From Oscillibacter sp. PC13 (GTDB lineage: Bacteria > Bacillota > Clostridia > Oscillospirales > Oscillospiraceae), in contig NZ_FOXE01000002.1 in NCBI RefSeq assembly GCF_900115635.1, forward strand, positions 1 to 64,000: DNA of 64,000 nucleotides, read 5' to 3'. How positions within the stretch are numbered: position 1 is the first letter of the stretch; the number at the start of each line of letters is the position of its first letter. The position numbers and the translations under genes were made by a program. Below are positions 17,688-26,181 of the stretch, one piece after another. The notes under the pieces were generated by a model. That model saw nothing but the letters and a program-made list of their open reading frames with translations, did not search any database and was not told where the DNA came from.

Positions 17688-18485
17688 CTAAATATACCGT
17701 TTTACCACAATGGAAATGCGCCCCTTCCGGGTAACTCCTCCCACTTCAGTTAATTCAAACTTCCCAAGTCCTCTGGCAGAGACAACAGTCTCCGCCTCCA
17801 CCAGCTTGTCCGGCTTTGTGCACTCCCGCCAGTTCACCTGCACCTTACCGCTCTCAATCAGGGCCACGGCTTTCCCCCGTGCCATTTTAAAGCCCGTGGA
17901 TACCACCGCATCCAGCCGCAGGGAGGACACCGTGTCCCGAATCATCTCACAGGCCGCCTCCGGAACCTGCAGTTCCACCGGTTCAATGGCAGCAACCTGC
18001 AGCTTTGCCCGGCCCGCACTGTCCCAGTTCTGCAGTAAAAACTCTGCCACCGTGTCCAAAACCGCCAAGTCACAGTGTTCCTTGCCCACCAGAATGTCAC
18101 CAACCTTCTCCCGGACAATTCCCATTCCCATAAGGCTGCCCAAAAAATCCCGGTGGGTCAAGTGAAATTCGGGTCGAAATGATGCCCGCAGCAGCCGGAT
18201 GGGACTCTGGGTCTGTGCATCTGCCGCCTCCATCCATTCGGGTAAAAACAGCAAAATATTTCGCTCCGCTCCGCCATAGCCGCCCAAAACAGTATAGGAC
18301 GTTTCTCCGATACCTGCCAAGCGCAGCAGATCCACAGCCAGCATCTGCTGCTGCGGGCTCAGGAAATCCGTATAGGTGGGAATGCTGCGGTTTCTTGTTT
18401 GCTCCGCTCGATCCAAAACCTTTGCCAGCAGCAGGCGATCCTCGCGATCACCGCTTACCCGATCCAAAAGCTTACTCTTATCCAT
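17688..18485 (-). CDS. ylmH: S4-domain RNA-binding protein, YlmH family
   Basis: A 265-residue protein with a YlmH-type N-terminal domain (FLSPQQQMLAVDLLRLAG, then GGYGGAERNILLFLPEW) and a C-terminal S4 RNA-binding domain (residues about 185-245). YlmH normally sits in the dcw/divIVA region, and in Bacillus it acts in ribosome-associated quality control. Here it follows an ABC exporter, with its ATG overlapping that gene's stop codon by 8 bp. AGGAG precedes the ATG at 18485. The overlap implies translational coupling, an unusual setting for ylmH. Confidence 0.85.
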   Translation of the reverse strand: MDKSKLLDRVSGDREDRLLLAKVLDRAEQTRNRSIPTYTDFLSPQQQMLAVDLLRLAGIGETSYTVLGGYGGAERNILLFLPEWMEAADAQTQSPIRLLRASFRPEFHLTHRDFLGSLMGMGIVREKVGDILVGKEHCDLAVLDTVAEFLLQNWDSAGRAKLQVAAIEPVELQVPEAACEMIRDTVSSLRLDAVVSTGFKMARGKAVALIESGKVQVNWRECTKPDKLVEAETVVSARGLGKFELTEVGGVTRKGRISIVVKRYI

Positions 18486-20229
18486 GCTGCAACTCCTGCG
18501 TCCGAACCAGTTCTGCATAGGGGCCGTTCTTCGCCATCAGTTCCGTATGGATTCCAAGTTCCACAATATGTCCTCCGTGAATGACCGCAATCCGGTCCGC
18601 ATTGCGGACTGTGGAGAGGCGGTGGGCAATGATCATCGTCGTACGCCCCCGAGAGAGTTTTTCAAACGTTGCCTGCAGTTTCGCCTCTGTCACACTGTCA
18701 AGGGCAGATGTTGCCTCATCCAGGATCAAAACCGGGGGATTTTTCAGGAAAATGCGGGCAATGGAAATCCGCTGCTTTTGTCCGCCGGAGAGCAGGGCTC
18801 CCCGCTCTCCCACATAGGTATCAAAGCCCTCCGGCATAGCCATGATGTCATCATAGATTTCCGCCATCCTGGCGGCACGGACCACCTCTTCCTCCGATGC
18901 GCCAGGCTTCCCGTAACGGATATTTTCCAAAATGCTGGCGGCAAACAGGAACACTTCCTGCTGCACCACGCCCACATTCTGCCGCAAGGATTCCTGCGTA
19001 ACCTGCCGTACGTCTTGTCCATCAAGGCACACGGCGCCCTCCGTCACATCATAAAAGCGCGGAATCAGTTGACATAATGTTGTTTTCCCCCCGCCAGAAG
19101 GCCCGACTACAGCAATTGTCTCCCCAGGTTGAATATGGAGGTTCACATCCTGCAGCACCGGGGTATCATCCTCATAGGAAAAGCTGACATGATTTACATC
19201 AATGCGCCCCTCCACCCGTTGAAGCGCTTTGGCATCCGGCGCGTCCCGCATCGCAGGCTCCTCGCGCATCAATTCCACAAAACGGTGCAGCCCCGCGGTA
19301 CCGTTGGCAAATAACTCCGCAAAGGTAGAGAGCTTCCGCACAGGGTTTATGAATGTGGTAATATATAGACTAAAGGTAATGAGATCCACCGTGTTCAGCT
19401 GTCCCCGCATAATAAGCCAACCTCCGGCAGCGATGACTGCCGCCGACAGAATCGTCAGAAAAAACTCCATGGCGGCATTGAAGCGCCCCATAGCTTTATG
19501 AAATTGGCGTTTGGAGGTTTTAAAGCTGTCATTGGAGACATCGAACTTCTCCAGCTCTGCCTCCTCGTTAGCAAAAGCCTTGGCTGTCCGAATGCCAGAA
19601 AGGCCAGACTCAATATCGGCGTTGATAGTGGCTGTCCGCTGCTTGACCCGGGCGGATGCCTCGCTCATAGAGCGGCGGCATCGCCAGATGACAATGAAAA
19701 AAACCGGCAGGATTGCCGCAATCACCAGTGCCAGCCGCCATTGAATGCTGAACATCATACACAGGGAGCCCACAATGGTGACACCGGAAATGAAAATATC
19801 CTCCGGTCCATGGTGAGCCAGTTCTGTGATATCAAAGAGATCAGCCGTGAGCCTGCTCATCAGTTGGCCTGTCCGGTTTCGATCGTAGTAATCAAAGCTC
19901 AGCTCCTGCATGTGGCGGAACAGATCCCGGCGGATATCCGCCTCCACCAGTATGCCAAAGGTATGCCCCCAATAGCAGATTACAAACTGCAGGGCGGCCC
20001 GCAGGGCAAATGCGGCAACCACGACTGTCATAACGGCGAAAAAGGTCCGGTAAGCATTCTCCGGCAGCAGCTGATACATACACCATCGGGAGACAAACGG
20101 AAATGCCAAGTCAATCAGCGCAATCAGCAGTGCACAGAACATGTCCAACAGAAACAGCTTTCGGTGGGGTAGGAAATAAGAAATAAAAATTTGAAAATCA
20201 GATTTTTCCTGAAATTGGTGGGTCGTCAT
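18478..20229 (-). CDS. ABC transporter, fused permease/ATP-binding exporter half
   Basis: A 583-residue type IV ABC exporter half-transporter. About six membrane helices occupy residues 20-300. The ATPase domain follows with Walker A GPSGGGKTT, signature LLSGGQKQR and Walker B LILDEATSALDS. It resembles MsbA/LmrA-type multidrug or lipid exporters; it should work as a homodimer because no second half is adjacent. The ATG at 20229 follows AAGGAGAG. The substrate is unknown. Confidence 0.9.
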   Translation of the reverse strand: MTTHQFQEKSDFQIFISYFLPHRKLFLLDMFCALLIALIDLAFPFVSRWCMYQLLPENAYRTFFAVMTVVVAAFALRAALQFVICYWGHTFGILVEADIRRDLFRHMQELSFDYYDRNRTGQLMSRLTADLFDITELAHHGPEDIFISGVTIVGSLCMMFSIQWRLALVIAAILPVFFIVIWRCRRSMSEASARVKQRTATINADIESGLSGIRTAKAFANEEAELEKFDVSNDSFKTSKRQFHKAMGRFNAAMEFFLTILSAAVIAAGGWLIMRGQLNTVDLITFSLYITTFINPVRKLSTFAELFANGTAGLHRFVELMREEPAMRDAPDAKALQRVEGRIDVNHVSFSYEDDTPVLQDVNLHIQPGETIAVVGPSGGGKTTLCQLIPRFYDVTEGAVCLDGQDVRQVTQESLRQNVGVVQQEVFLFAASILENIRYGKPGASEEEVVRAARMAEIYDDIMAMPEGFDTYVGERGALLSGGQKQRISIARIFLKNPPVLILDEATSALDSVTEAKLQATFEKLSRGRTTMIIAHRLSTVRNADRIAVIHGGHIVELGIHTELMAKNGPYAELVRTQELQHG

Positions 20230-20301
20230 GACGCTCTCCTTGTAAGTTTACATATTCATACGAGTATAAATGATATCATAATTTTTGCCGCTATGCAATG
20301 A

Positions 20302-20335
20302 AATATCCCCGAATGCCTGCGCATTCGGGGATATT
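20302..20335 (-). terminator. Terminator-like hairpin after the zinc-ribbon/Ig-like gene
   Basis: Perfect 15-bp arms (AATATCCCCGAATGC and complement) with a 4-nt loop. The tail on the minus strand is only TCATTGC, so the T-run is weak. It lies 12 bp after the stop codon at 20348. Confidence 0.65.
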
Positions 20336-20347
20336 CAGCGTATATGT

Positions 20348-21301
20348 TCACCGTTTCACATAAACAATGCAACTTTTCGAGGCTCCATCCCAGGAAACCG
20401 TGATGGTTGTCTTTCCAGGGGCGATGCCGGTAACCGTGCCATCGCTGGAGACAGCGGCCACACCAGAGTCCGCGCTGGTCCAGGAGAGCGCCGTGGTAAT
20501 ACCGCTGAGCTTCAGCTGAAACTTCTCTCCCACCGCCAGGGTCATATCTTCCCGGTTCAGTTTATGCTCGCCGCCGGAACCGCTTGTCTCAGTGCCAGCC
20601 GCCATCGTCCGGCCATCGGCTCCAGCCTTCACCAACACTGTGCAAACACCCTTCCCGGTGCCATCCTGGACAGTGAGTGTGGCTCGCCCCACGGAAATGG
20701 CCGTCACCTTTCCATCGTCACTTACAGAAGCCACACCTTCGTCACTGCTGCTCCACACATAGTTCCCATTGCCGCCGGAGGCTGTCAGGGGAATGGGATC
20801 ATCCCCCACTGCCATGGTAAACTCTGTTCTGGGGCTTCCCAGGTAATTCATGGTCAGCGTCTCCGGCAGGGAGGTGAGATCCACATTCTGAGTGTCATCC
20901 GGCTGGTTCGTCTCCCCAGAATTGTCCGGTACTTCCACATCACCGTCGCTGGGCATCGTTCCATCATTGCTGTCATCGCTGCCGGAACCGTCGTCCGTAT
21001 TGTTATTGTCAGAGGGCGTCACATCTTCCGTTTGTAGTGTATTTCTACTCTGTCCCAAGCCCAGCTTTTCCGCAATCTGATCGCCAAACAGCAGATATAC
21101 CAACAGACATCCCATTAAAAGAATGAGTACAACCAGCATGGGACTCAGCAGATTCGGCCCGGCTGCCGCCCGCTTCCCGCCGCGGCCGCCCCGGCGGATC
21201 TGATCTCCTTGACGCAGCGCAGCCTCTTCTTCACAGAATGGACAGTTTTTATATGTATCTGAATACTTCTCCCCACAAACGGGACAGCGCTTCATAGACA
21301 T
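20348..21301 (-). CDS. Zinc-ribbon membrane protein with two bacterial Ig-like (BIG2) repeats
   Basis: A 317-residue protein. A zinc ribbon (CPVCGEKYSDTYKNCPFC) opens the chain, then a Lys/Arg/Gly linker and one membrane helix (about 50-75). An acidic Ser/Asp/Asn linker (95-145) follows. Two BIG2-type repeats complete it, each ending in the pattern VASVSDDGKVTAISVGRATLTV or VAAVSSDGTVTGIAPGKTTITV. The topology is cytoplasmic zinc ribbon, single span, extracellular Ig-like domains. ATG 21301 is placed by GGAGGGG. The same Ig-like signature occurs at the N-termini of the two large surface proteins. Function unknown. Confidence 0.8.
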   Translation of the reverse strand: MSMKRCPVCGEKYSDTYKNCPFCEEEAALRQGDQIRRGGRGGKRAAAGPNLLSPMLVVLILLMGCLLVYLLFGDQIAEKLGLGQSRNTLQTEDVTPSDNNNTDDGSGSDDSNDGTMPSDGDVEVPDNSGETNQPDDTQNVDLTSLPETLTMNYLGSPRTEFTMAVGDDPIPLTASGGNGNYVWSSSDEGVASVSDDGKVTAISVGRATLTVQDGTGKGVCTVLVKAGADGRTMAAGTETSGSGGEHKLNREDMTLAVGEKFQLKLSGITTALSWTSADSGVAAVSSDGTVTGIAPGKTTITVSWDGASKSCIVYVKR

Positions 21302-21420
21302 ATGGCCCCTCCTCACGGATATACAGCGTTCTATACTTTACATAATATCGGCTTTTCACAAGTCCGTCAAGCCCGCATACGCGAATTTTTGGGAAATTCA
21401 CACTTTCCAAGTGCTTTTGC

Positions 21421-21449
21421 TTGCATTTCGCAACATGCTTTTTTATAAT
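21421..21449 (+). promoter_or_regulatory. Promoter of udk
   Basis: -35 TTGCAT (21421-21426), 17-bp spacer, -10 TATAAT (21444-21449), 59 bp upstream of the start. Confidence 0.75.
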
Positions 21450-21508
21450 AAAGACGAATATTGCGGCGCTTTTGTTTCAAAAACGCGAAATTGGGGAGAT
21501 TTTGCAGC

Positions 21509-22126
21509 ATGAATACAATTTTCATCGGCATTGCCGGAGGTACCGGATCTGGAAAAACCACCCTGACCCGCCACCTCAAGAATCATTTTGGAAACGATGT
21601 GACGGTCATCGGACATGACAGCTATTACAAGCGTCAGGTTGGTAAGACGTATGAAGAGCGATCCCACGTAAACTACGACCATCCCAATGCCTTTGACACG
21701 GATCTTTTGATTCAGCATTTGTGCGCCCTGAGGGAGGGCCGCTCCATCCAGTGTCCGGTGTATTCCTTCGTTGATCATAACCGCACAGATGAAACTGTGG
21801 AAGTTTTCCCCACAAAGGTTATTATTGTAGAGGGGATTCTCATCTTTCAAAATCCCACTCTGCGCGATCTGTTTGACATTAAGATTTTTGTAGAAACCGA
21901 TGCGGACGAACGGATTCTGCGCCGTGCCCTGCGGGATGTAGAGGAACGGGGACGAACTCTCCAGTCTGTGGTAGCCCAGTACCTCACTACTGTAAAGCCC
22001 ATGCATGAGCGGTATGTGGAGCCCTCTCGGAAGTACGCCGACATCGTGGTGTTGGAGGGCGGCCACAATCTGGTGGCGCTGGACATGATGATACAGCGCA
22101 TCCAGCATCACATCGATGAAAATTAG
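21509..22126 (+). CDS. udk: Uridine kinase
   Basis: A 205-residue P-loop kinase that phosphorylates uridine and cytidine in pyrimidine salvage. Walker A GGTGSGKTT is at residues about 9-17, followed by the nucleoside-site strings HDSYYK and YDHPNAFDTDLL. The lid RRALRDVEERGR is typical of uridine kinase rather than phosphoribulokinase. Length matches the family. The ATG at 21509 follows GGGGAG and is preferred to an ATG 48 bp upstream. A terminator hairpin follows, shared with the convergent ProX-like gene. Confidence 0.93.
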   Translation: MNTIFIGIAGGTGSGKTTLTRHLKNHFGNDVTVIGHDSYYKRQVGKTYEERSHVNYDHPNAFDTDLLIQHLCALREGRSIQCPVYSFVDHNRTDETVEVFPTKVIIVEGILIFQNPTLRDLFDIKIFVETDADERILRRALRDVEERGRTLQSVVAQYLTTVKPMHERYVEPSRKYADIVVLEGGHNLVALDMMIQRIQHHIDEN

Positions 22127-22160
22127 CGCTTGCGATATCCGTTCATTACATTTAATATAG

Positions 22161-22200
22161 AAAAAAGGGGTGTGCCTGTGAATTTTTCACAGACACACCC
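22161..22200 (-). terminator. Terminator between udk and the ProX-like gene
   Basis: A long hairpin (GGGTGTG-CTGTGAA against TTCACAG-CACACCC) is followed on the minus strand by six T (22161-22166). The plus-strand tail is TCTCTTTAT, so it may act in both directions. Confidence 0.85.
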
Positions 22201-22205
22201 TCTCT

Positions 22206-22691
22206 TTATAATTCGCATTGTATAACCGGGTTTCCATGGGCCCGGATCATCTCTATCAAATCATTTGCCGCCAAAAATACGGTAGCGGTATTCTCCAGTG
22301 GATGCACCCCAACAGTTTCTCCGATAAGGGAAGTCTCGAATACCACGGTGACGCTTTGGCTTTCATCATTCAGCACCGCCAGCGGTGTCACATGTCCCGG
22401 CTTCAGGTGCAGCATTCCCTCCAACTCCTCTGGCTTTGCAAAGCTCAGCGGACGGCTGGAAAGACGCTGCCGCAGTGTTTTTAGGTCCAGCTGCTTCCAG
22501 CCCGGCAGGGATACCAGGTAATAATTACGTCTTTTGTCGTCCCGGAGAAACAAGTTTTTTAAAACCCTGTCCGGCCCCGGCAGATTCAGTGCATCCATCT
22601 CTTCCATCGTATAAACCGCTGGATGCTCCACCACTTCATATGCAATTCTCTGTCTATCCAGCAGCGTATACAATTCCTGTTTTGTCAGCAA
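22206..22691 (-). CDS. ProX/YbaK-like aminoacyl-tRNA deacylase
   Basis: A 161-residue prolyl-tRNA-synthetase-associated domain protein (ProX/PrdX type). Such proteins clear mischarged tRNAs such as Ala-tRNA(Pro). Key strings are HPAVYTMEEMDAL, KNLFLRDDKRRNYYLVSLPG and GVHPLENTATVFL, all typical. I favour TTG 22691 because GAGGAAG lies at good distance. A GTG at 22706, overlapping the ChrA stop as GTGA, is the alternative. It is last in an operon after birA and two chromate-transporter halves. Confidence 0.85.
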   Translation of the reverse strand: MLTKQELYTLLDRQRIAYEVVEHPAVYTMEEMDALNLPGPDRVLKNLFLRDDKRRNYYLVSLPGWKQLDLKTLRQRLSSRPLSFAKPEELEGMLHLKPGHVTPLAVLNDESQSVTVVFETSLIGETVGVHPLENTATVFLAANDLIEMIRAHGNPVIQCEL

Positions 22692-22702
22692 GGCAGTCTT
22701 CC

Positions 22703-23317
22703 TCACACGCCGCCGAAGTGAAATGCAATTCCCACCACGGCAGAAATACCGATGAATAAAATGGGATGCAGATTCTTCGTAGGCTTTACCCAGTTGGTAA
22801 ACACCAGCAAAATCGCCGCCAGCAACAGTCCCTGCCAATTAAAAATTCCCGCTCCATTCAGAGAAAACCGATTCAGCAGGCCTCCGGCCTCCGGCTTCAA
22901 AACGGTCACATAAGTCAGCACTTCCAAAATCACCGTTACACAAGCAGCCCCAATCAGCCCTGTGGAGGCGGGACGCAGACCGTAAAAAGCGCGGTCCACA
23001 TACTTGTTGTCCCGGAACTTTTTCAGCATCACCGCAATGATCAAAATCACGATGATGGAAGGTGTTACTTCGCCGAGGGTGGCAATGATGGCCCCGGGAA
23101 CCCCTGCTACCGTAAATCCCACATAGGTGGCCATATTGATGCCGATGGGGCCGGGTGTCGACTCCGATACCGCCAGCATATTCATCAGATCCGTATAGGT
23201 GTACCAGCCGGTGGATTCTCCAATATCCTTCAAAAAGGGCAATGTCGCCATGCCGCCGCCTACAGCAAAAAGGCCGGTTTTAAAAAACTCATAAAACAGG
23301 CGCAGGAAAATCGTCAT
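22703..23317 (-). CDS. Chromate transporter half (ChrA family)
   Basis: A 204-residue integral membrane protein with one ChrA unit: FFKTGLFAVGGGMATLPFL, then the SESTPGPIGINMATYVG motif. It pairs with the next gene upstream, which overlaps it by 4 bp (ATGA), giving the two-subunit short-chain form of the family. The start is ATG 23317 after GGAGGTGAGG. Family members export chromate, but the true substrate in gut anaerobes is usually unknown. Confidence 0.88.
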   Translation of the reverse strand: MTIFLRLFYEFFKTGLFAVGGGMATLPFLKDIGESTGWYTYTDLMNMLAVSESTPGPIGINMATYVGFTVAGVPGAIIATLGEVTPSIIVILIIAVMLKKFRDNKYVDRAFYGLRPASTGLIGAACVTVILEVLTYVTVLKPEAGGLLNRFSLNGAGIFNWQGLLLAAILLVFTNWVKPTKNLHPILFIGISAVVGIAFHFGGV

Positions 23318-23856
23318 GTTTCCCTCACCTCCAGATTCTTCAACAGGACTCCCAGCAGGGCTGCGGAAATGACAAACCACACCGGTGAGATATTCAAAAA
23401 CACGCCTCCGGCCAAAACCAGGAGGAAGATGGCGGCTGTGCGCTTATCCACCACAGATTTTTTCAGCAGCTTCATTACCGCGTTAAAGATCAGTACGCAA
23501 ACGCACACCTGAATTCCGGCAAAGGCATTCTGCACCCAGACAAGATGGGAAAAATTTGTAATCAGCCCTGCCAGAATGGAAATAATGACCAGAGACGGAA
23601 ATACCAAGCCCAGTGTGGCCACAATGCCGCCAAGCACACCCTTTTGTTTTTGTCCAATAAAAGTTGATGTGTTCACCGAAATGATGCCCGGTGTGCACTG
23701 GCCGATGGCGTAGTAGTCCACCAGTTCCTCTTCTGTGGCCCAATGCTTGTGATCTACGACCTCCCGCTGGAGGATTGGCAGCATCGCCATACCGCCGCCA
23801 AACATCATCACTCCCATTTTGGCAAAGGTCCAAAACAACTCCCACAATTCTTTCAA
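23314..23856 (-). CDS. Chromate transporter half (ChrA family)
   Basis: A 180-residue partner of the preceding half, with FAKMGVMMFGGGMAMLPIL and IGQCTPGIISVNTSTFIG. TTG 23856 is preferred because AGGAG sits at proper distance. A TTG at 23877, just after the birA stop, is in frame but has no clear ribosome site. It overlaps its partner by 4 bp, implying coupled translation and a heterodimer. Confidence 0.85.
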   Translation of the reverse strand: MKELWELFWTFAKMGVMMFGGGMAMLPILQREVVDHKHWATEEELVDYYAIGQCTPGIISVNTSTFIGQKQKGVLGGIVATLGLVFPSLVIISILAGLITNFSHLVWVQNAFAGIQVCVCVLIFNAVMKLLKKSVVDKRTAAIFLLVLAGGVFLNISPVWFVISAALLGVLLKNLEVRET

Positions 23857-23877
23857 ACGGAACCACTCCTGTTTCAA

Positions 23878-24882
23878 TTATTCCACATAGCCGTATAATC
23901 CCCTGACAGATACCTCACCGGAACGGACGGTTTTTTCCCGTCCATCCGCCATGCGTACCACCAGTCCGAACTGATCATCAATCCCCACTGCCTCAGCCAC
24001 CTCCCGCCCTCCGGCCGAGGTCAACATCTGCACGGGCCTGCCCAAGTTTACACACCGGGCCCGGTAAGCGGTAAGGTACGCCGTCGTGTCCCCGGCTGCC
24101 AGGGCAGTATATAGCCGATCCAATTCTTCAATCAGGGCCGCGGTCAGTGCAGGTCTGGAAGCAGCGGTACCAAGAGACTGGTACAGGGACGTTGCCACCT
24201 CCCGCACCTCCGGCGGGAAATCTTCCGCTTCCTGCAGCACATTCACACCGATGCCTACCACCACGTATTGCAGCCGCCCTGTCTCCGCCTCCAGAGACAT
24301 CTCTGTTAGAATTCCGCAGAGCTTTCGGTTTTCCAGCACCGGGTCATTGGGCCATTTCAGCCCAATCTTCGCTCCGCAGACTCTTTCTACCGCGTTGCAA
24401 ACCGCCACGCCCGCCAATGCCGTCACCGGCAGCAGCTTTTCCGGCGGCAATGCCGGCCGCAGCAAGGCAGTCAGGTAAATTCCCTTATCCCGTGGAGACT
24501 GGAAGGTGCGGTCCATCCGTCCCCGCCCCGCCGTCTGGGCATTCGCGGTTACCACTGTTCCATCTGGTGCCCCAGCCATGGCAACCTGTTTTGCATACGT
24601 ATTCGTGGAATCCACTTCATCCAGGCAGACAAGCTTTCGTCCCACCACGTAAGTCTCTCCCAAAAAGCTGCGGATTTCCGGCTCTGTCAAGATATCTGGT
24701 GTTCCACGCAGGCAATATCCCAATCCTGTGCGGGCCTCGATGGTGTATCCCTCTTTCCGCAAAGCATCCACAGCCTTCCAGACAGCGGTGCGGCTTAAGC
24801 CAAGATTTCGGCTCAATTCCTCACCAGAGAGATACGTTCCCTCATGGGCACGCAAAAATTTCAAGACCGCCCGTCTGCTCAT
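23878..24882 (-). CDS. birA: Biotin operon repressor / biotin--[acetyl-CoA-carboxylase] ligase
   Basis: A 334-residue bifunctional protein. A winged helix-turn-helix fills residues 1-60 (LSRTAVWKAVDALRKEGYTI). The ligase domain contains TAGRGRMDR, the biotinyl-AMP loop, and LKWPNDPVL, then a C-terminal SH3-like cap. It attaches biotin to carboxylases and, with bound biotinyl-AMP, may repress transcription. The start is ATG 24882 after AAAGGAGG. It leads an operon with two ChrA halves and a ProX-like gene. A consensus-like promoter lies just upstream. No obvious two-fold BirA operator is seen there. Confidence 0.94.
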   Translation of the reverse strand: MSRRAVLKFLRAHEGTYLSGEELSRNLGLSRTAVWKAVDALRKEGYTIEARTGLGYCLRGTPDILTEPEIRSFLGETYVVGRKLVCLDEVDSTNTYAKQVAMAGAPDGTVVTANAQTAGRGRMDRTFQSPRDKGIYLTALLRPALPPEKLLPVTALAGVAVCNAVERVCGAKIGLKWPNDPVLENRKLCGILTEMSLEAETGRLQYVVVGIGVNVLQEAEDFPPEVREVATSLYQSLGTAASRPALTAALIEELDRLYTALAAGDTTAYLTAYRARCVNLGRPVQMLTSAGGREVAEAVGIDDQFGLVVRMADGREKTVRSGEVSVRGLYGYVE

Positions 24883-24913
24883 GGATATTCCCTCCTTTTT
24901 GATAACACCGTCG

Positions 24914-24942
24914 AGTGTACCACCTTTTCTCAAAATTGTAAA
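24914..24942 (-). promoter_or_regulatory. Promoter of the birA operon
   Basis: Minus strand: -35 TTTACA (24937-24942), 17-bp spacer, -10 TACACT (24914-24919), 32 bp upstream of birA. Confidence 0.75.
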
Positions 24943-24950
24943 CGTTTTTC

Positions 24951-24986
24951 AAAAAGGCCACCGCGGGGAGATATCTCCCCGCGGTG
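24951..24986 (-). terminator. Terminator of the sortase gene
   Basis: A perfect 28-bp GC-rich palindrome (CACCGCGGGGAGAT and complement) is followed on the minus strand by GGCC and five T. It starts 5 bp after the sortase stop codon. Confidence 0.85.
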
Positions 24987-24990
24987 AGTT

Positions 24991-26046
24991 TCAGTCGGTA
25001 TTCGTCTCTTCGTCAGCAGAAGAGGCGTCCCCATTTTCCGCAGATGGCGCCGATTCCATTTCTCCGCCCTCCTCCGCCTCATTTTCCACAGGCTCTTCTT
25101 CGTCTGCGGGGACATTATCTTTCTGTGCGGATTCTTCCCCGGAAGCAGGAATTTCTTCCGCAGCGGCTGCAGGCGCTTGGGCGGGTTCCACCGCCGGCGT
25201 TGTGCCATCCTCGCCTGACTGCTCCGCTTCTTCTGCGGCATCGGAGGGAGCCCCACCCTTCAGCATGGCCTGCACCACCCAGCGGGTGGAATGGCCGTTT
25301 CCAGTGCAGGTAGACAGCGTCAGAATTTTGTCGTGAACCGTGGGTGTGATACCCGTGTCAATTACGGACTGCTCCATGCAGTAGCCCAGAAATACCTGTT
25401 TCGTCTCATCGCCTGAAAAGCCAATCTGATACGTCTTTCCGGCAGTAGAGACCTCGTAAGCCGCAAAAATCTCATACCGGTGGCTGCCATAGTCATTTGT
25501 GATGTATACATAAGGGTGGGCGGACCAGTAACTTTGCTTTTTATAGTATTTTAAAGACGCAAACATGGACCCGTTGTTCATCCGGTGACCGTAGACCACA
25601 GTGTTGAAGTCGCTCATATCCCGGCTGTTCTGGCACTCCAGAAAAATAGCCCCCACAGCGCTGGACCACTTTTTCCAGGTATGCTTCAGGTAATACTGAT
25701 TATCTGTTCCCTGCAGCAGCGGATAGGAGACGGCAGTGCCGGGAATGGTAATCCATCCCAGTACGTCGCTGTTAACCTCCCGCAGGGCAGTAAAATCCAT
25801 ATTTCGCAGCGCATCTGCATAGGGGTCCACGTAGACAGCCTGCTCCGTGCCATTCTCTGGAGACTCCGTCTCCACCACCGGGGCAGGTAAGTCCGTCAAA
25901 TCCGGGAGCTGTACCAGGGTCTCCGCCTCTGCATAGGCTTCTTCCCCCTCTTTATATTCCGCATTTCGGTAAAGCAGCATCCCAATGCTGCCCGCAAACA
26001 CCAGACCAAGCAGAATCATGGCGGCCATCCGCAATTTTCCTCTCAC
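24991..26046 (-). CDS. srtB: Class B sortase with acidic C-terminal tail
   Basis: A 351-residue membrane-anchored transpeptidase that cuts C-terminal sorting signals and joins surface proteins to the cell wall. A single N-terminal helix (residues 6-26) anchors it. The catalytic domain shows the active-site His in YGHRM, Cys in TLSTCTGNG and Arg in STRWVVQ, plus the class B opening DVLGWITIPGTAVSYPLLQ. Residues from about 265 are an 85-residue tail almost wholly A, E, P, S and D, not part of the usual domain. It starts at GTG 26046 after GGAGGAGAGG. It lies directly downstream of two surface-protein genes, its probable substrates. Their P(T/A)KTGD signals resemble Clostridioides difficile SrtB targets more than NPQTN. 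Confidence 0.93.
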   Translation of the reverse strand: MRGKLRMAAMILLGLVFAGSIGMLLYRNAEYKEGEEAYAEAETLVQLPDLTDLPAPVVETESPENGTEQAVYVDPYADALRNMDFTALREVNSDVLGWITIPGTAVSYPLLQGTDNQYYLKHTWKKWSSAVGAIFLECQNSRDMSDFNTVVYGHRMNNGSMFASLKYYKKQSYWSAHPYVYITNDYGSHRYEIFAAYEVSTAGKTYQIGFSGDETKQVFLGYCMEQSVIDTGITPTVHDKILTLSTCTGNGHSTRWVVQAMLKGGAPSDAAEEAEQSGEDGTTPAVEPAQAPAAAAEEIPASGEESAQKDNVPADEEEPVENEAEEGGEMESAPSAENGDASSADEETNTD

Positions 26047-26119
26047 GGGTATCCTCTCCTCCCGGGCAACAGATTTCGTCTCATGTGGCTATTATAGACA
26101 TCTTTTCAGTGAAAGGCAA

Positions 26120-26144
26120 GGGCCCGGGCAGATTGCCCGGGCCC
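26120..26144 (-). terminator. GC-rich hairpin between surface protein and sortase genes
   Basis: Perfect 11-bp arms (GGGCCCGGGCA and complement) with a 3-nt loop lie 37 bp after the surface-protein stop. The minus-strand tail (TTGCCTTTCAC) lacks a real T-run, so it may only attenuate transcription into srtB. Confidence 0.6.
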
Positions 26145-26181
26145 CCGTTTTCAGCTGTCCATGATACGGCTGGCTGTTCCA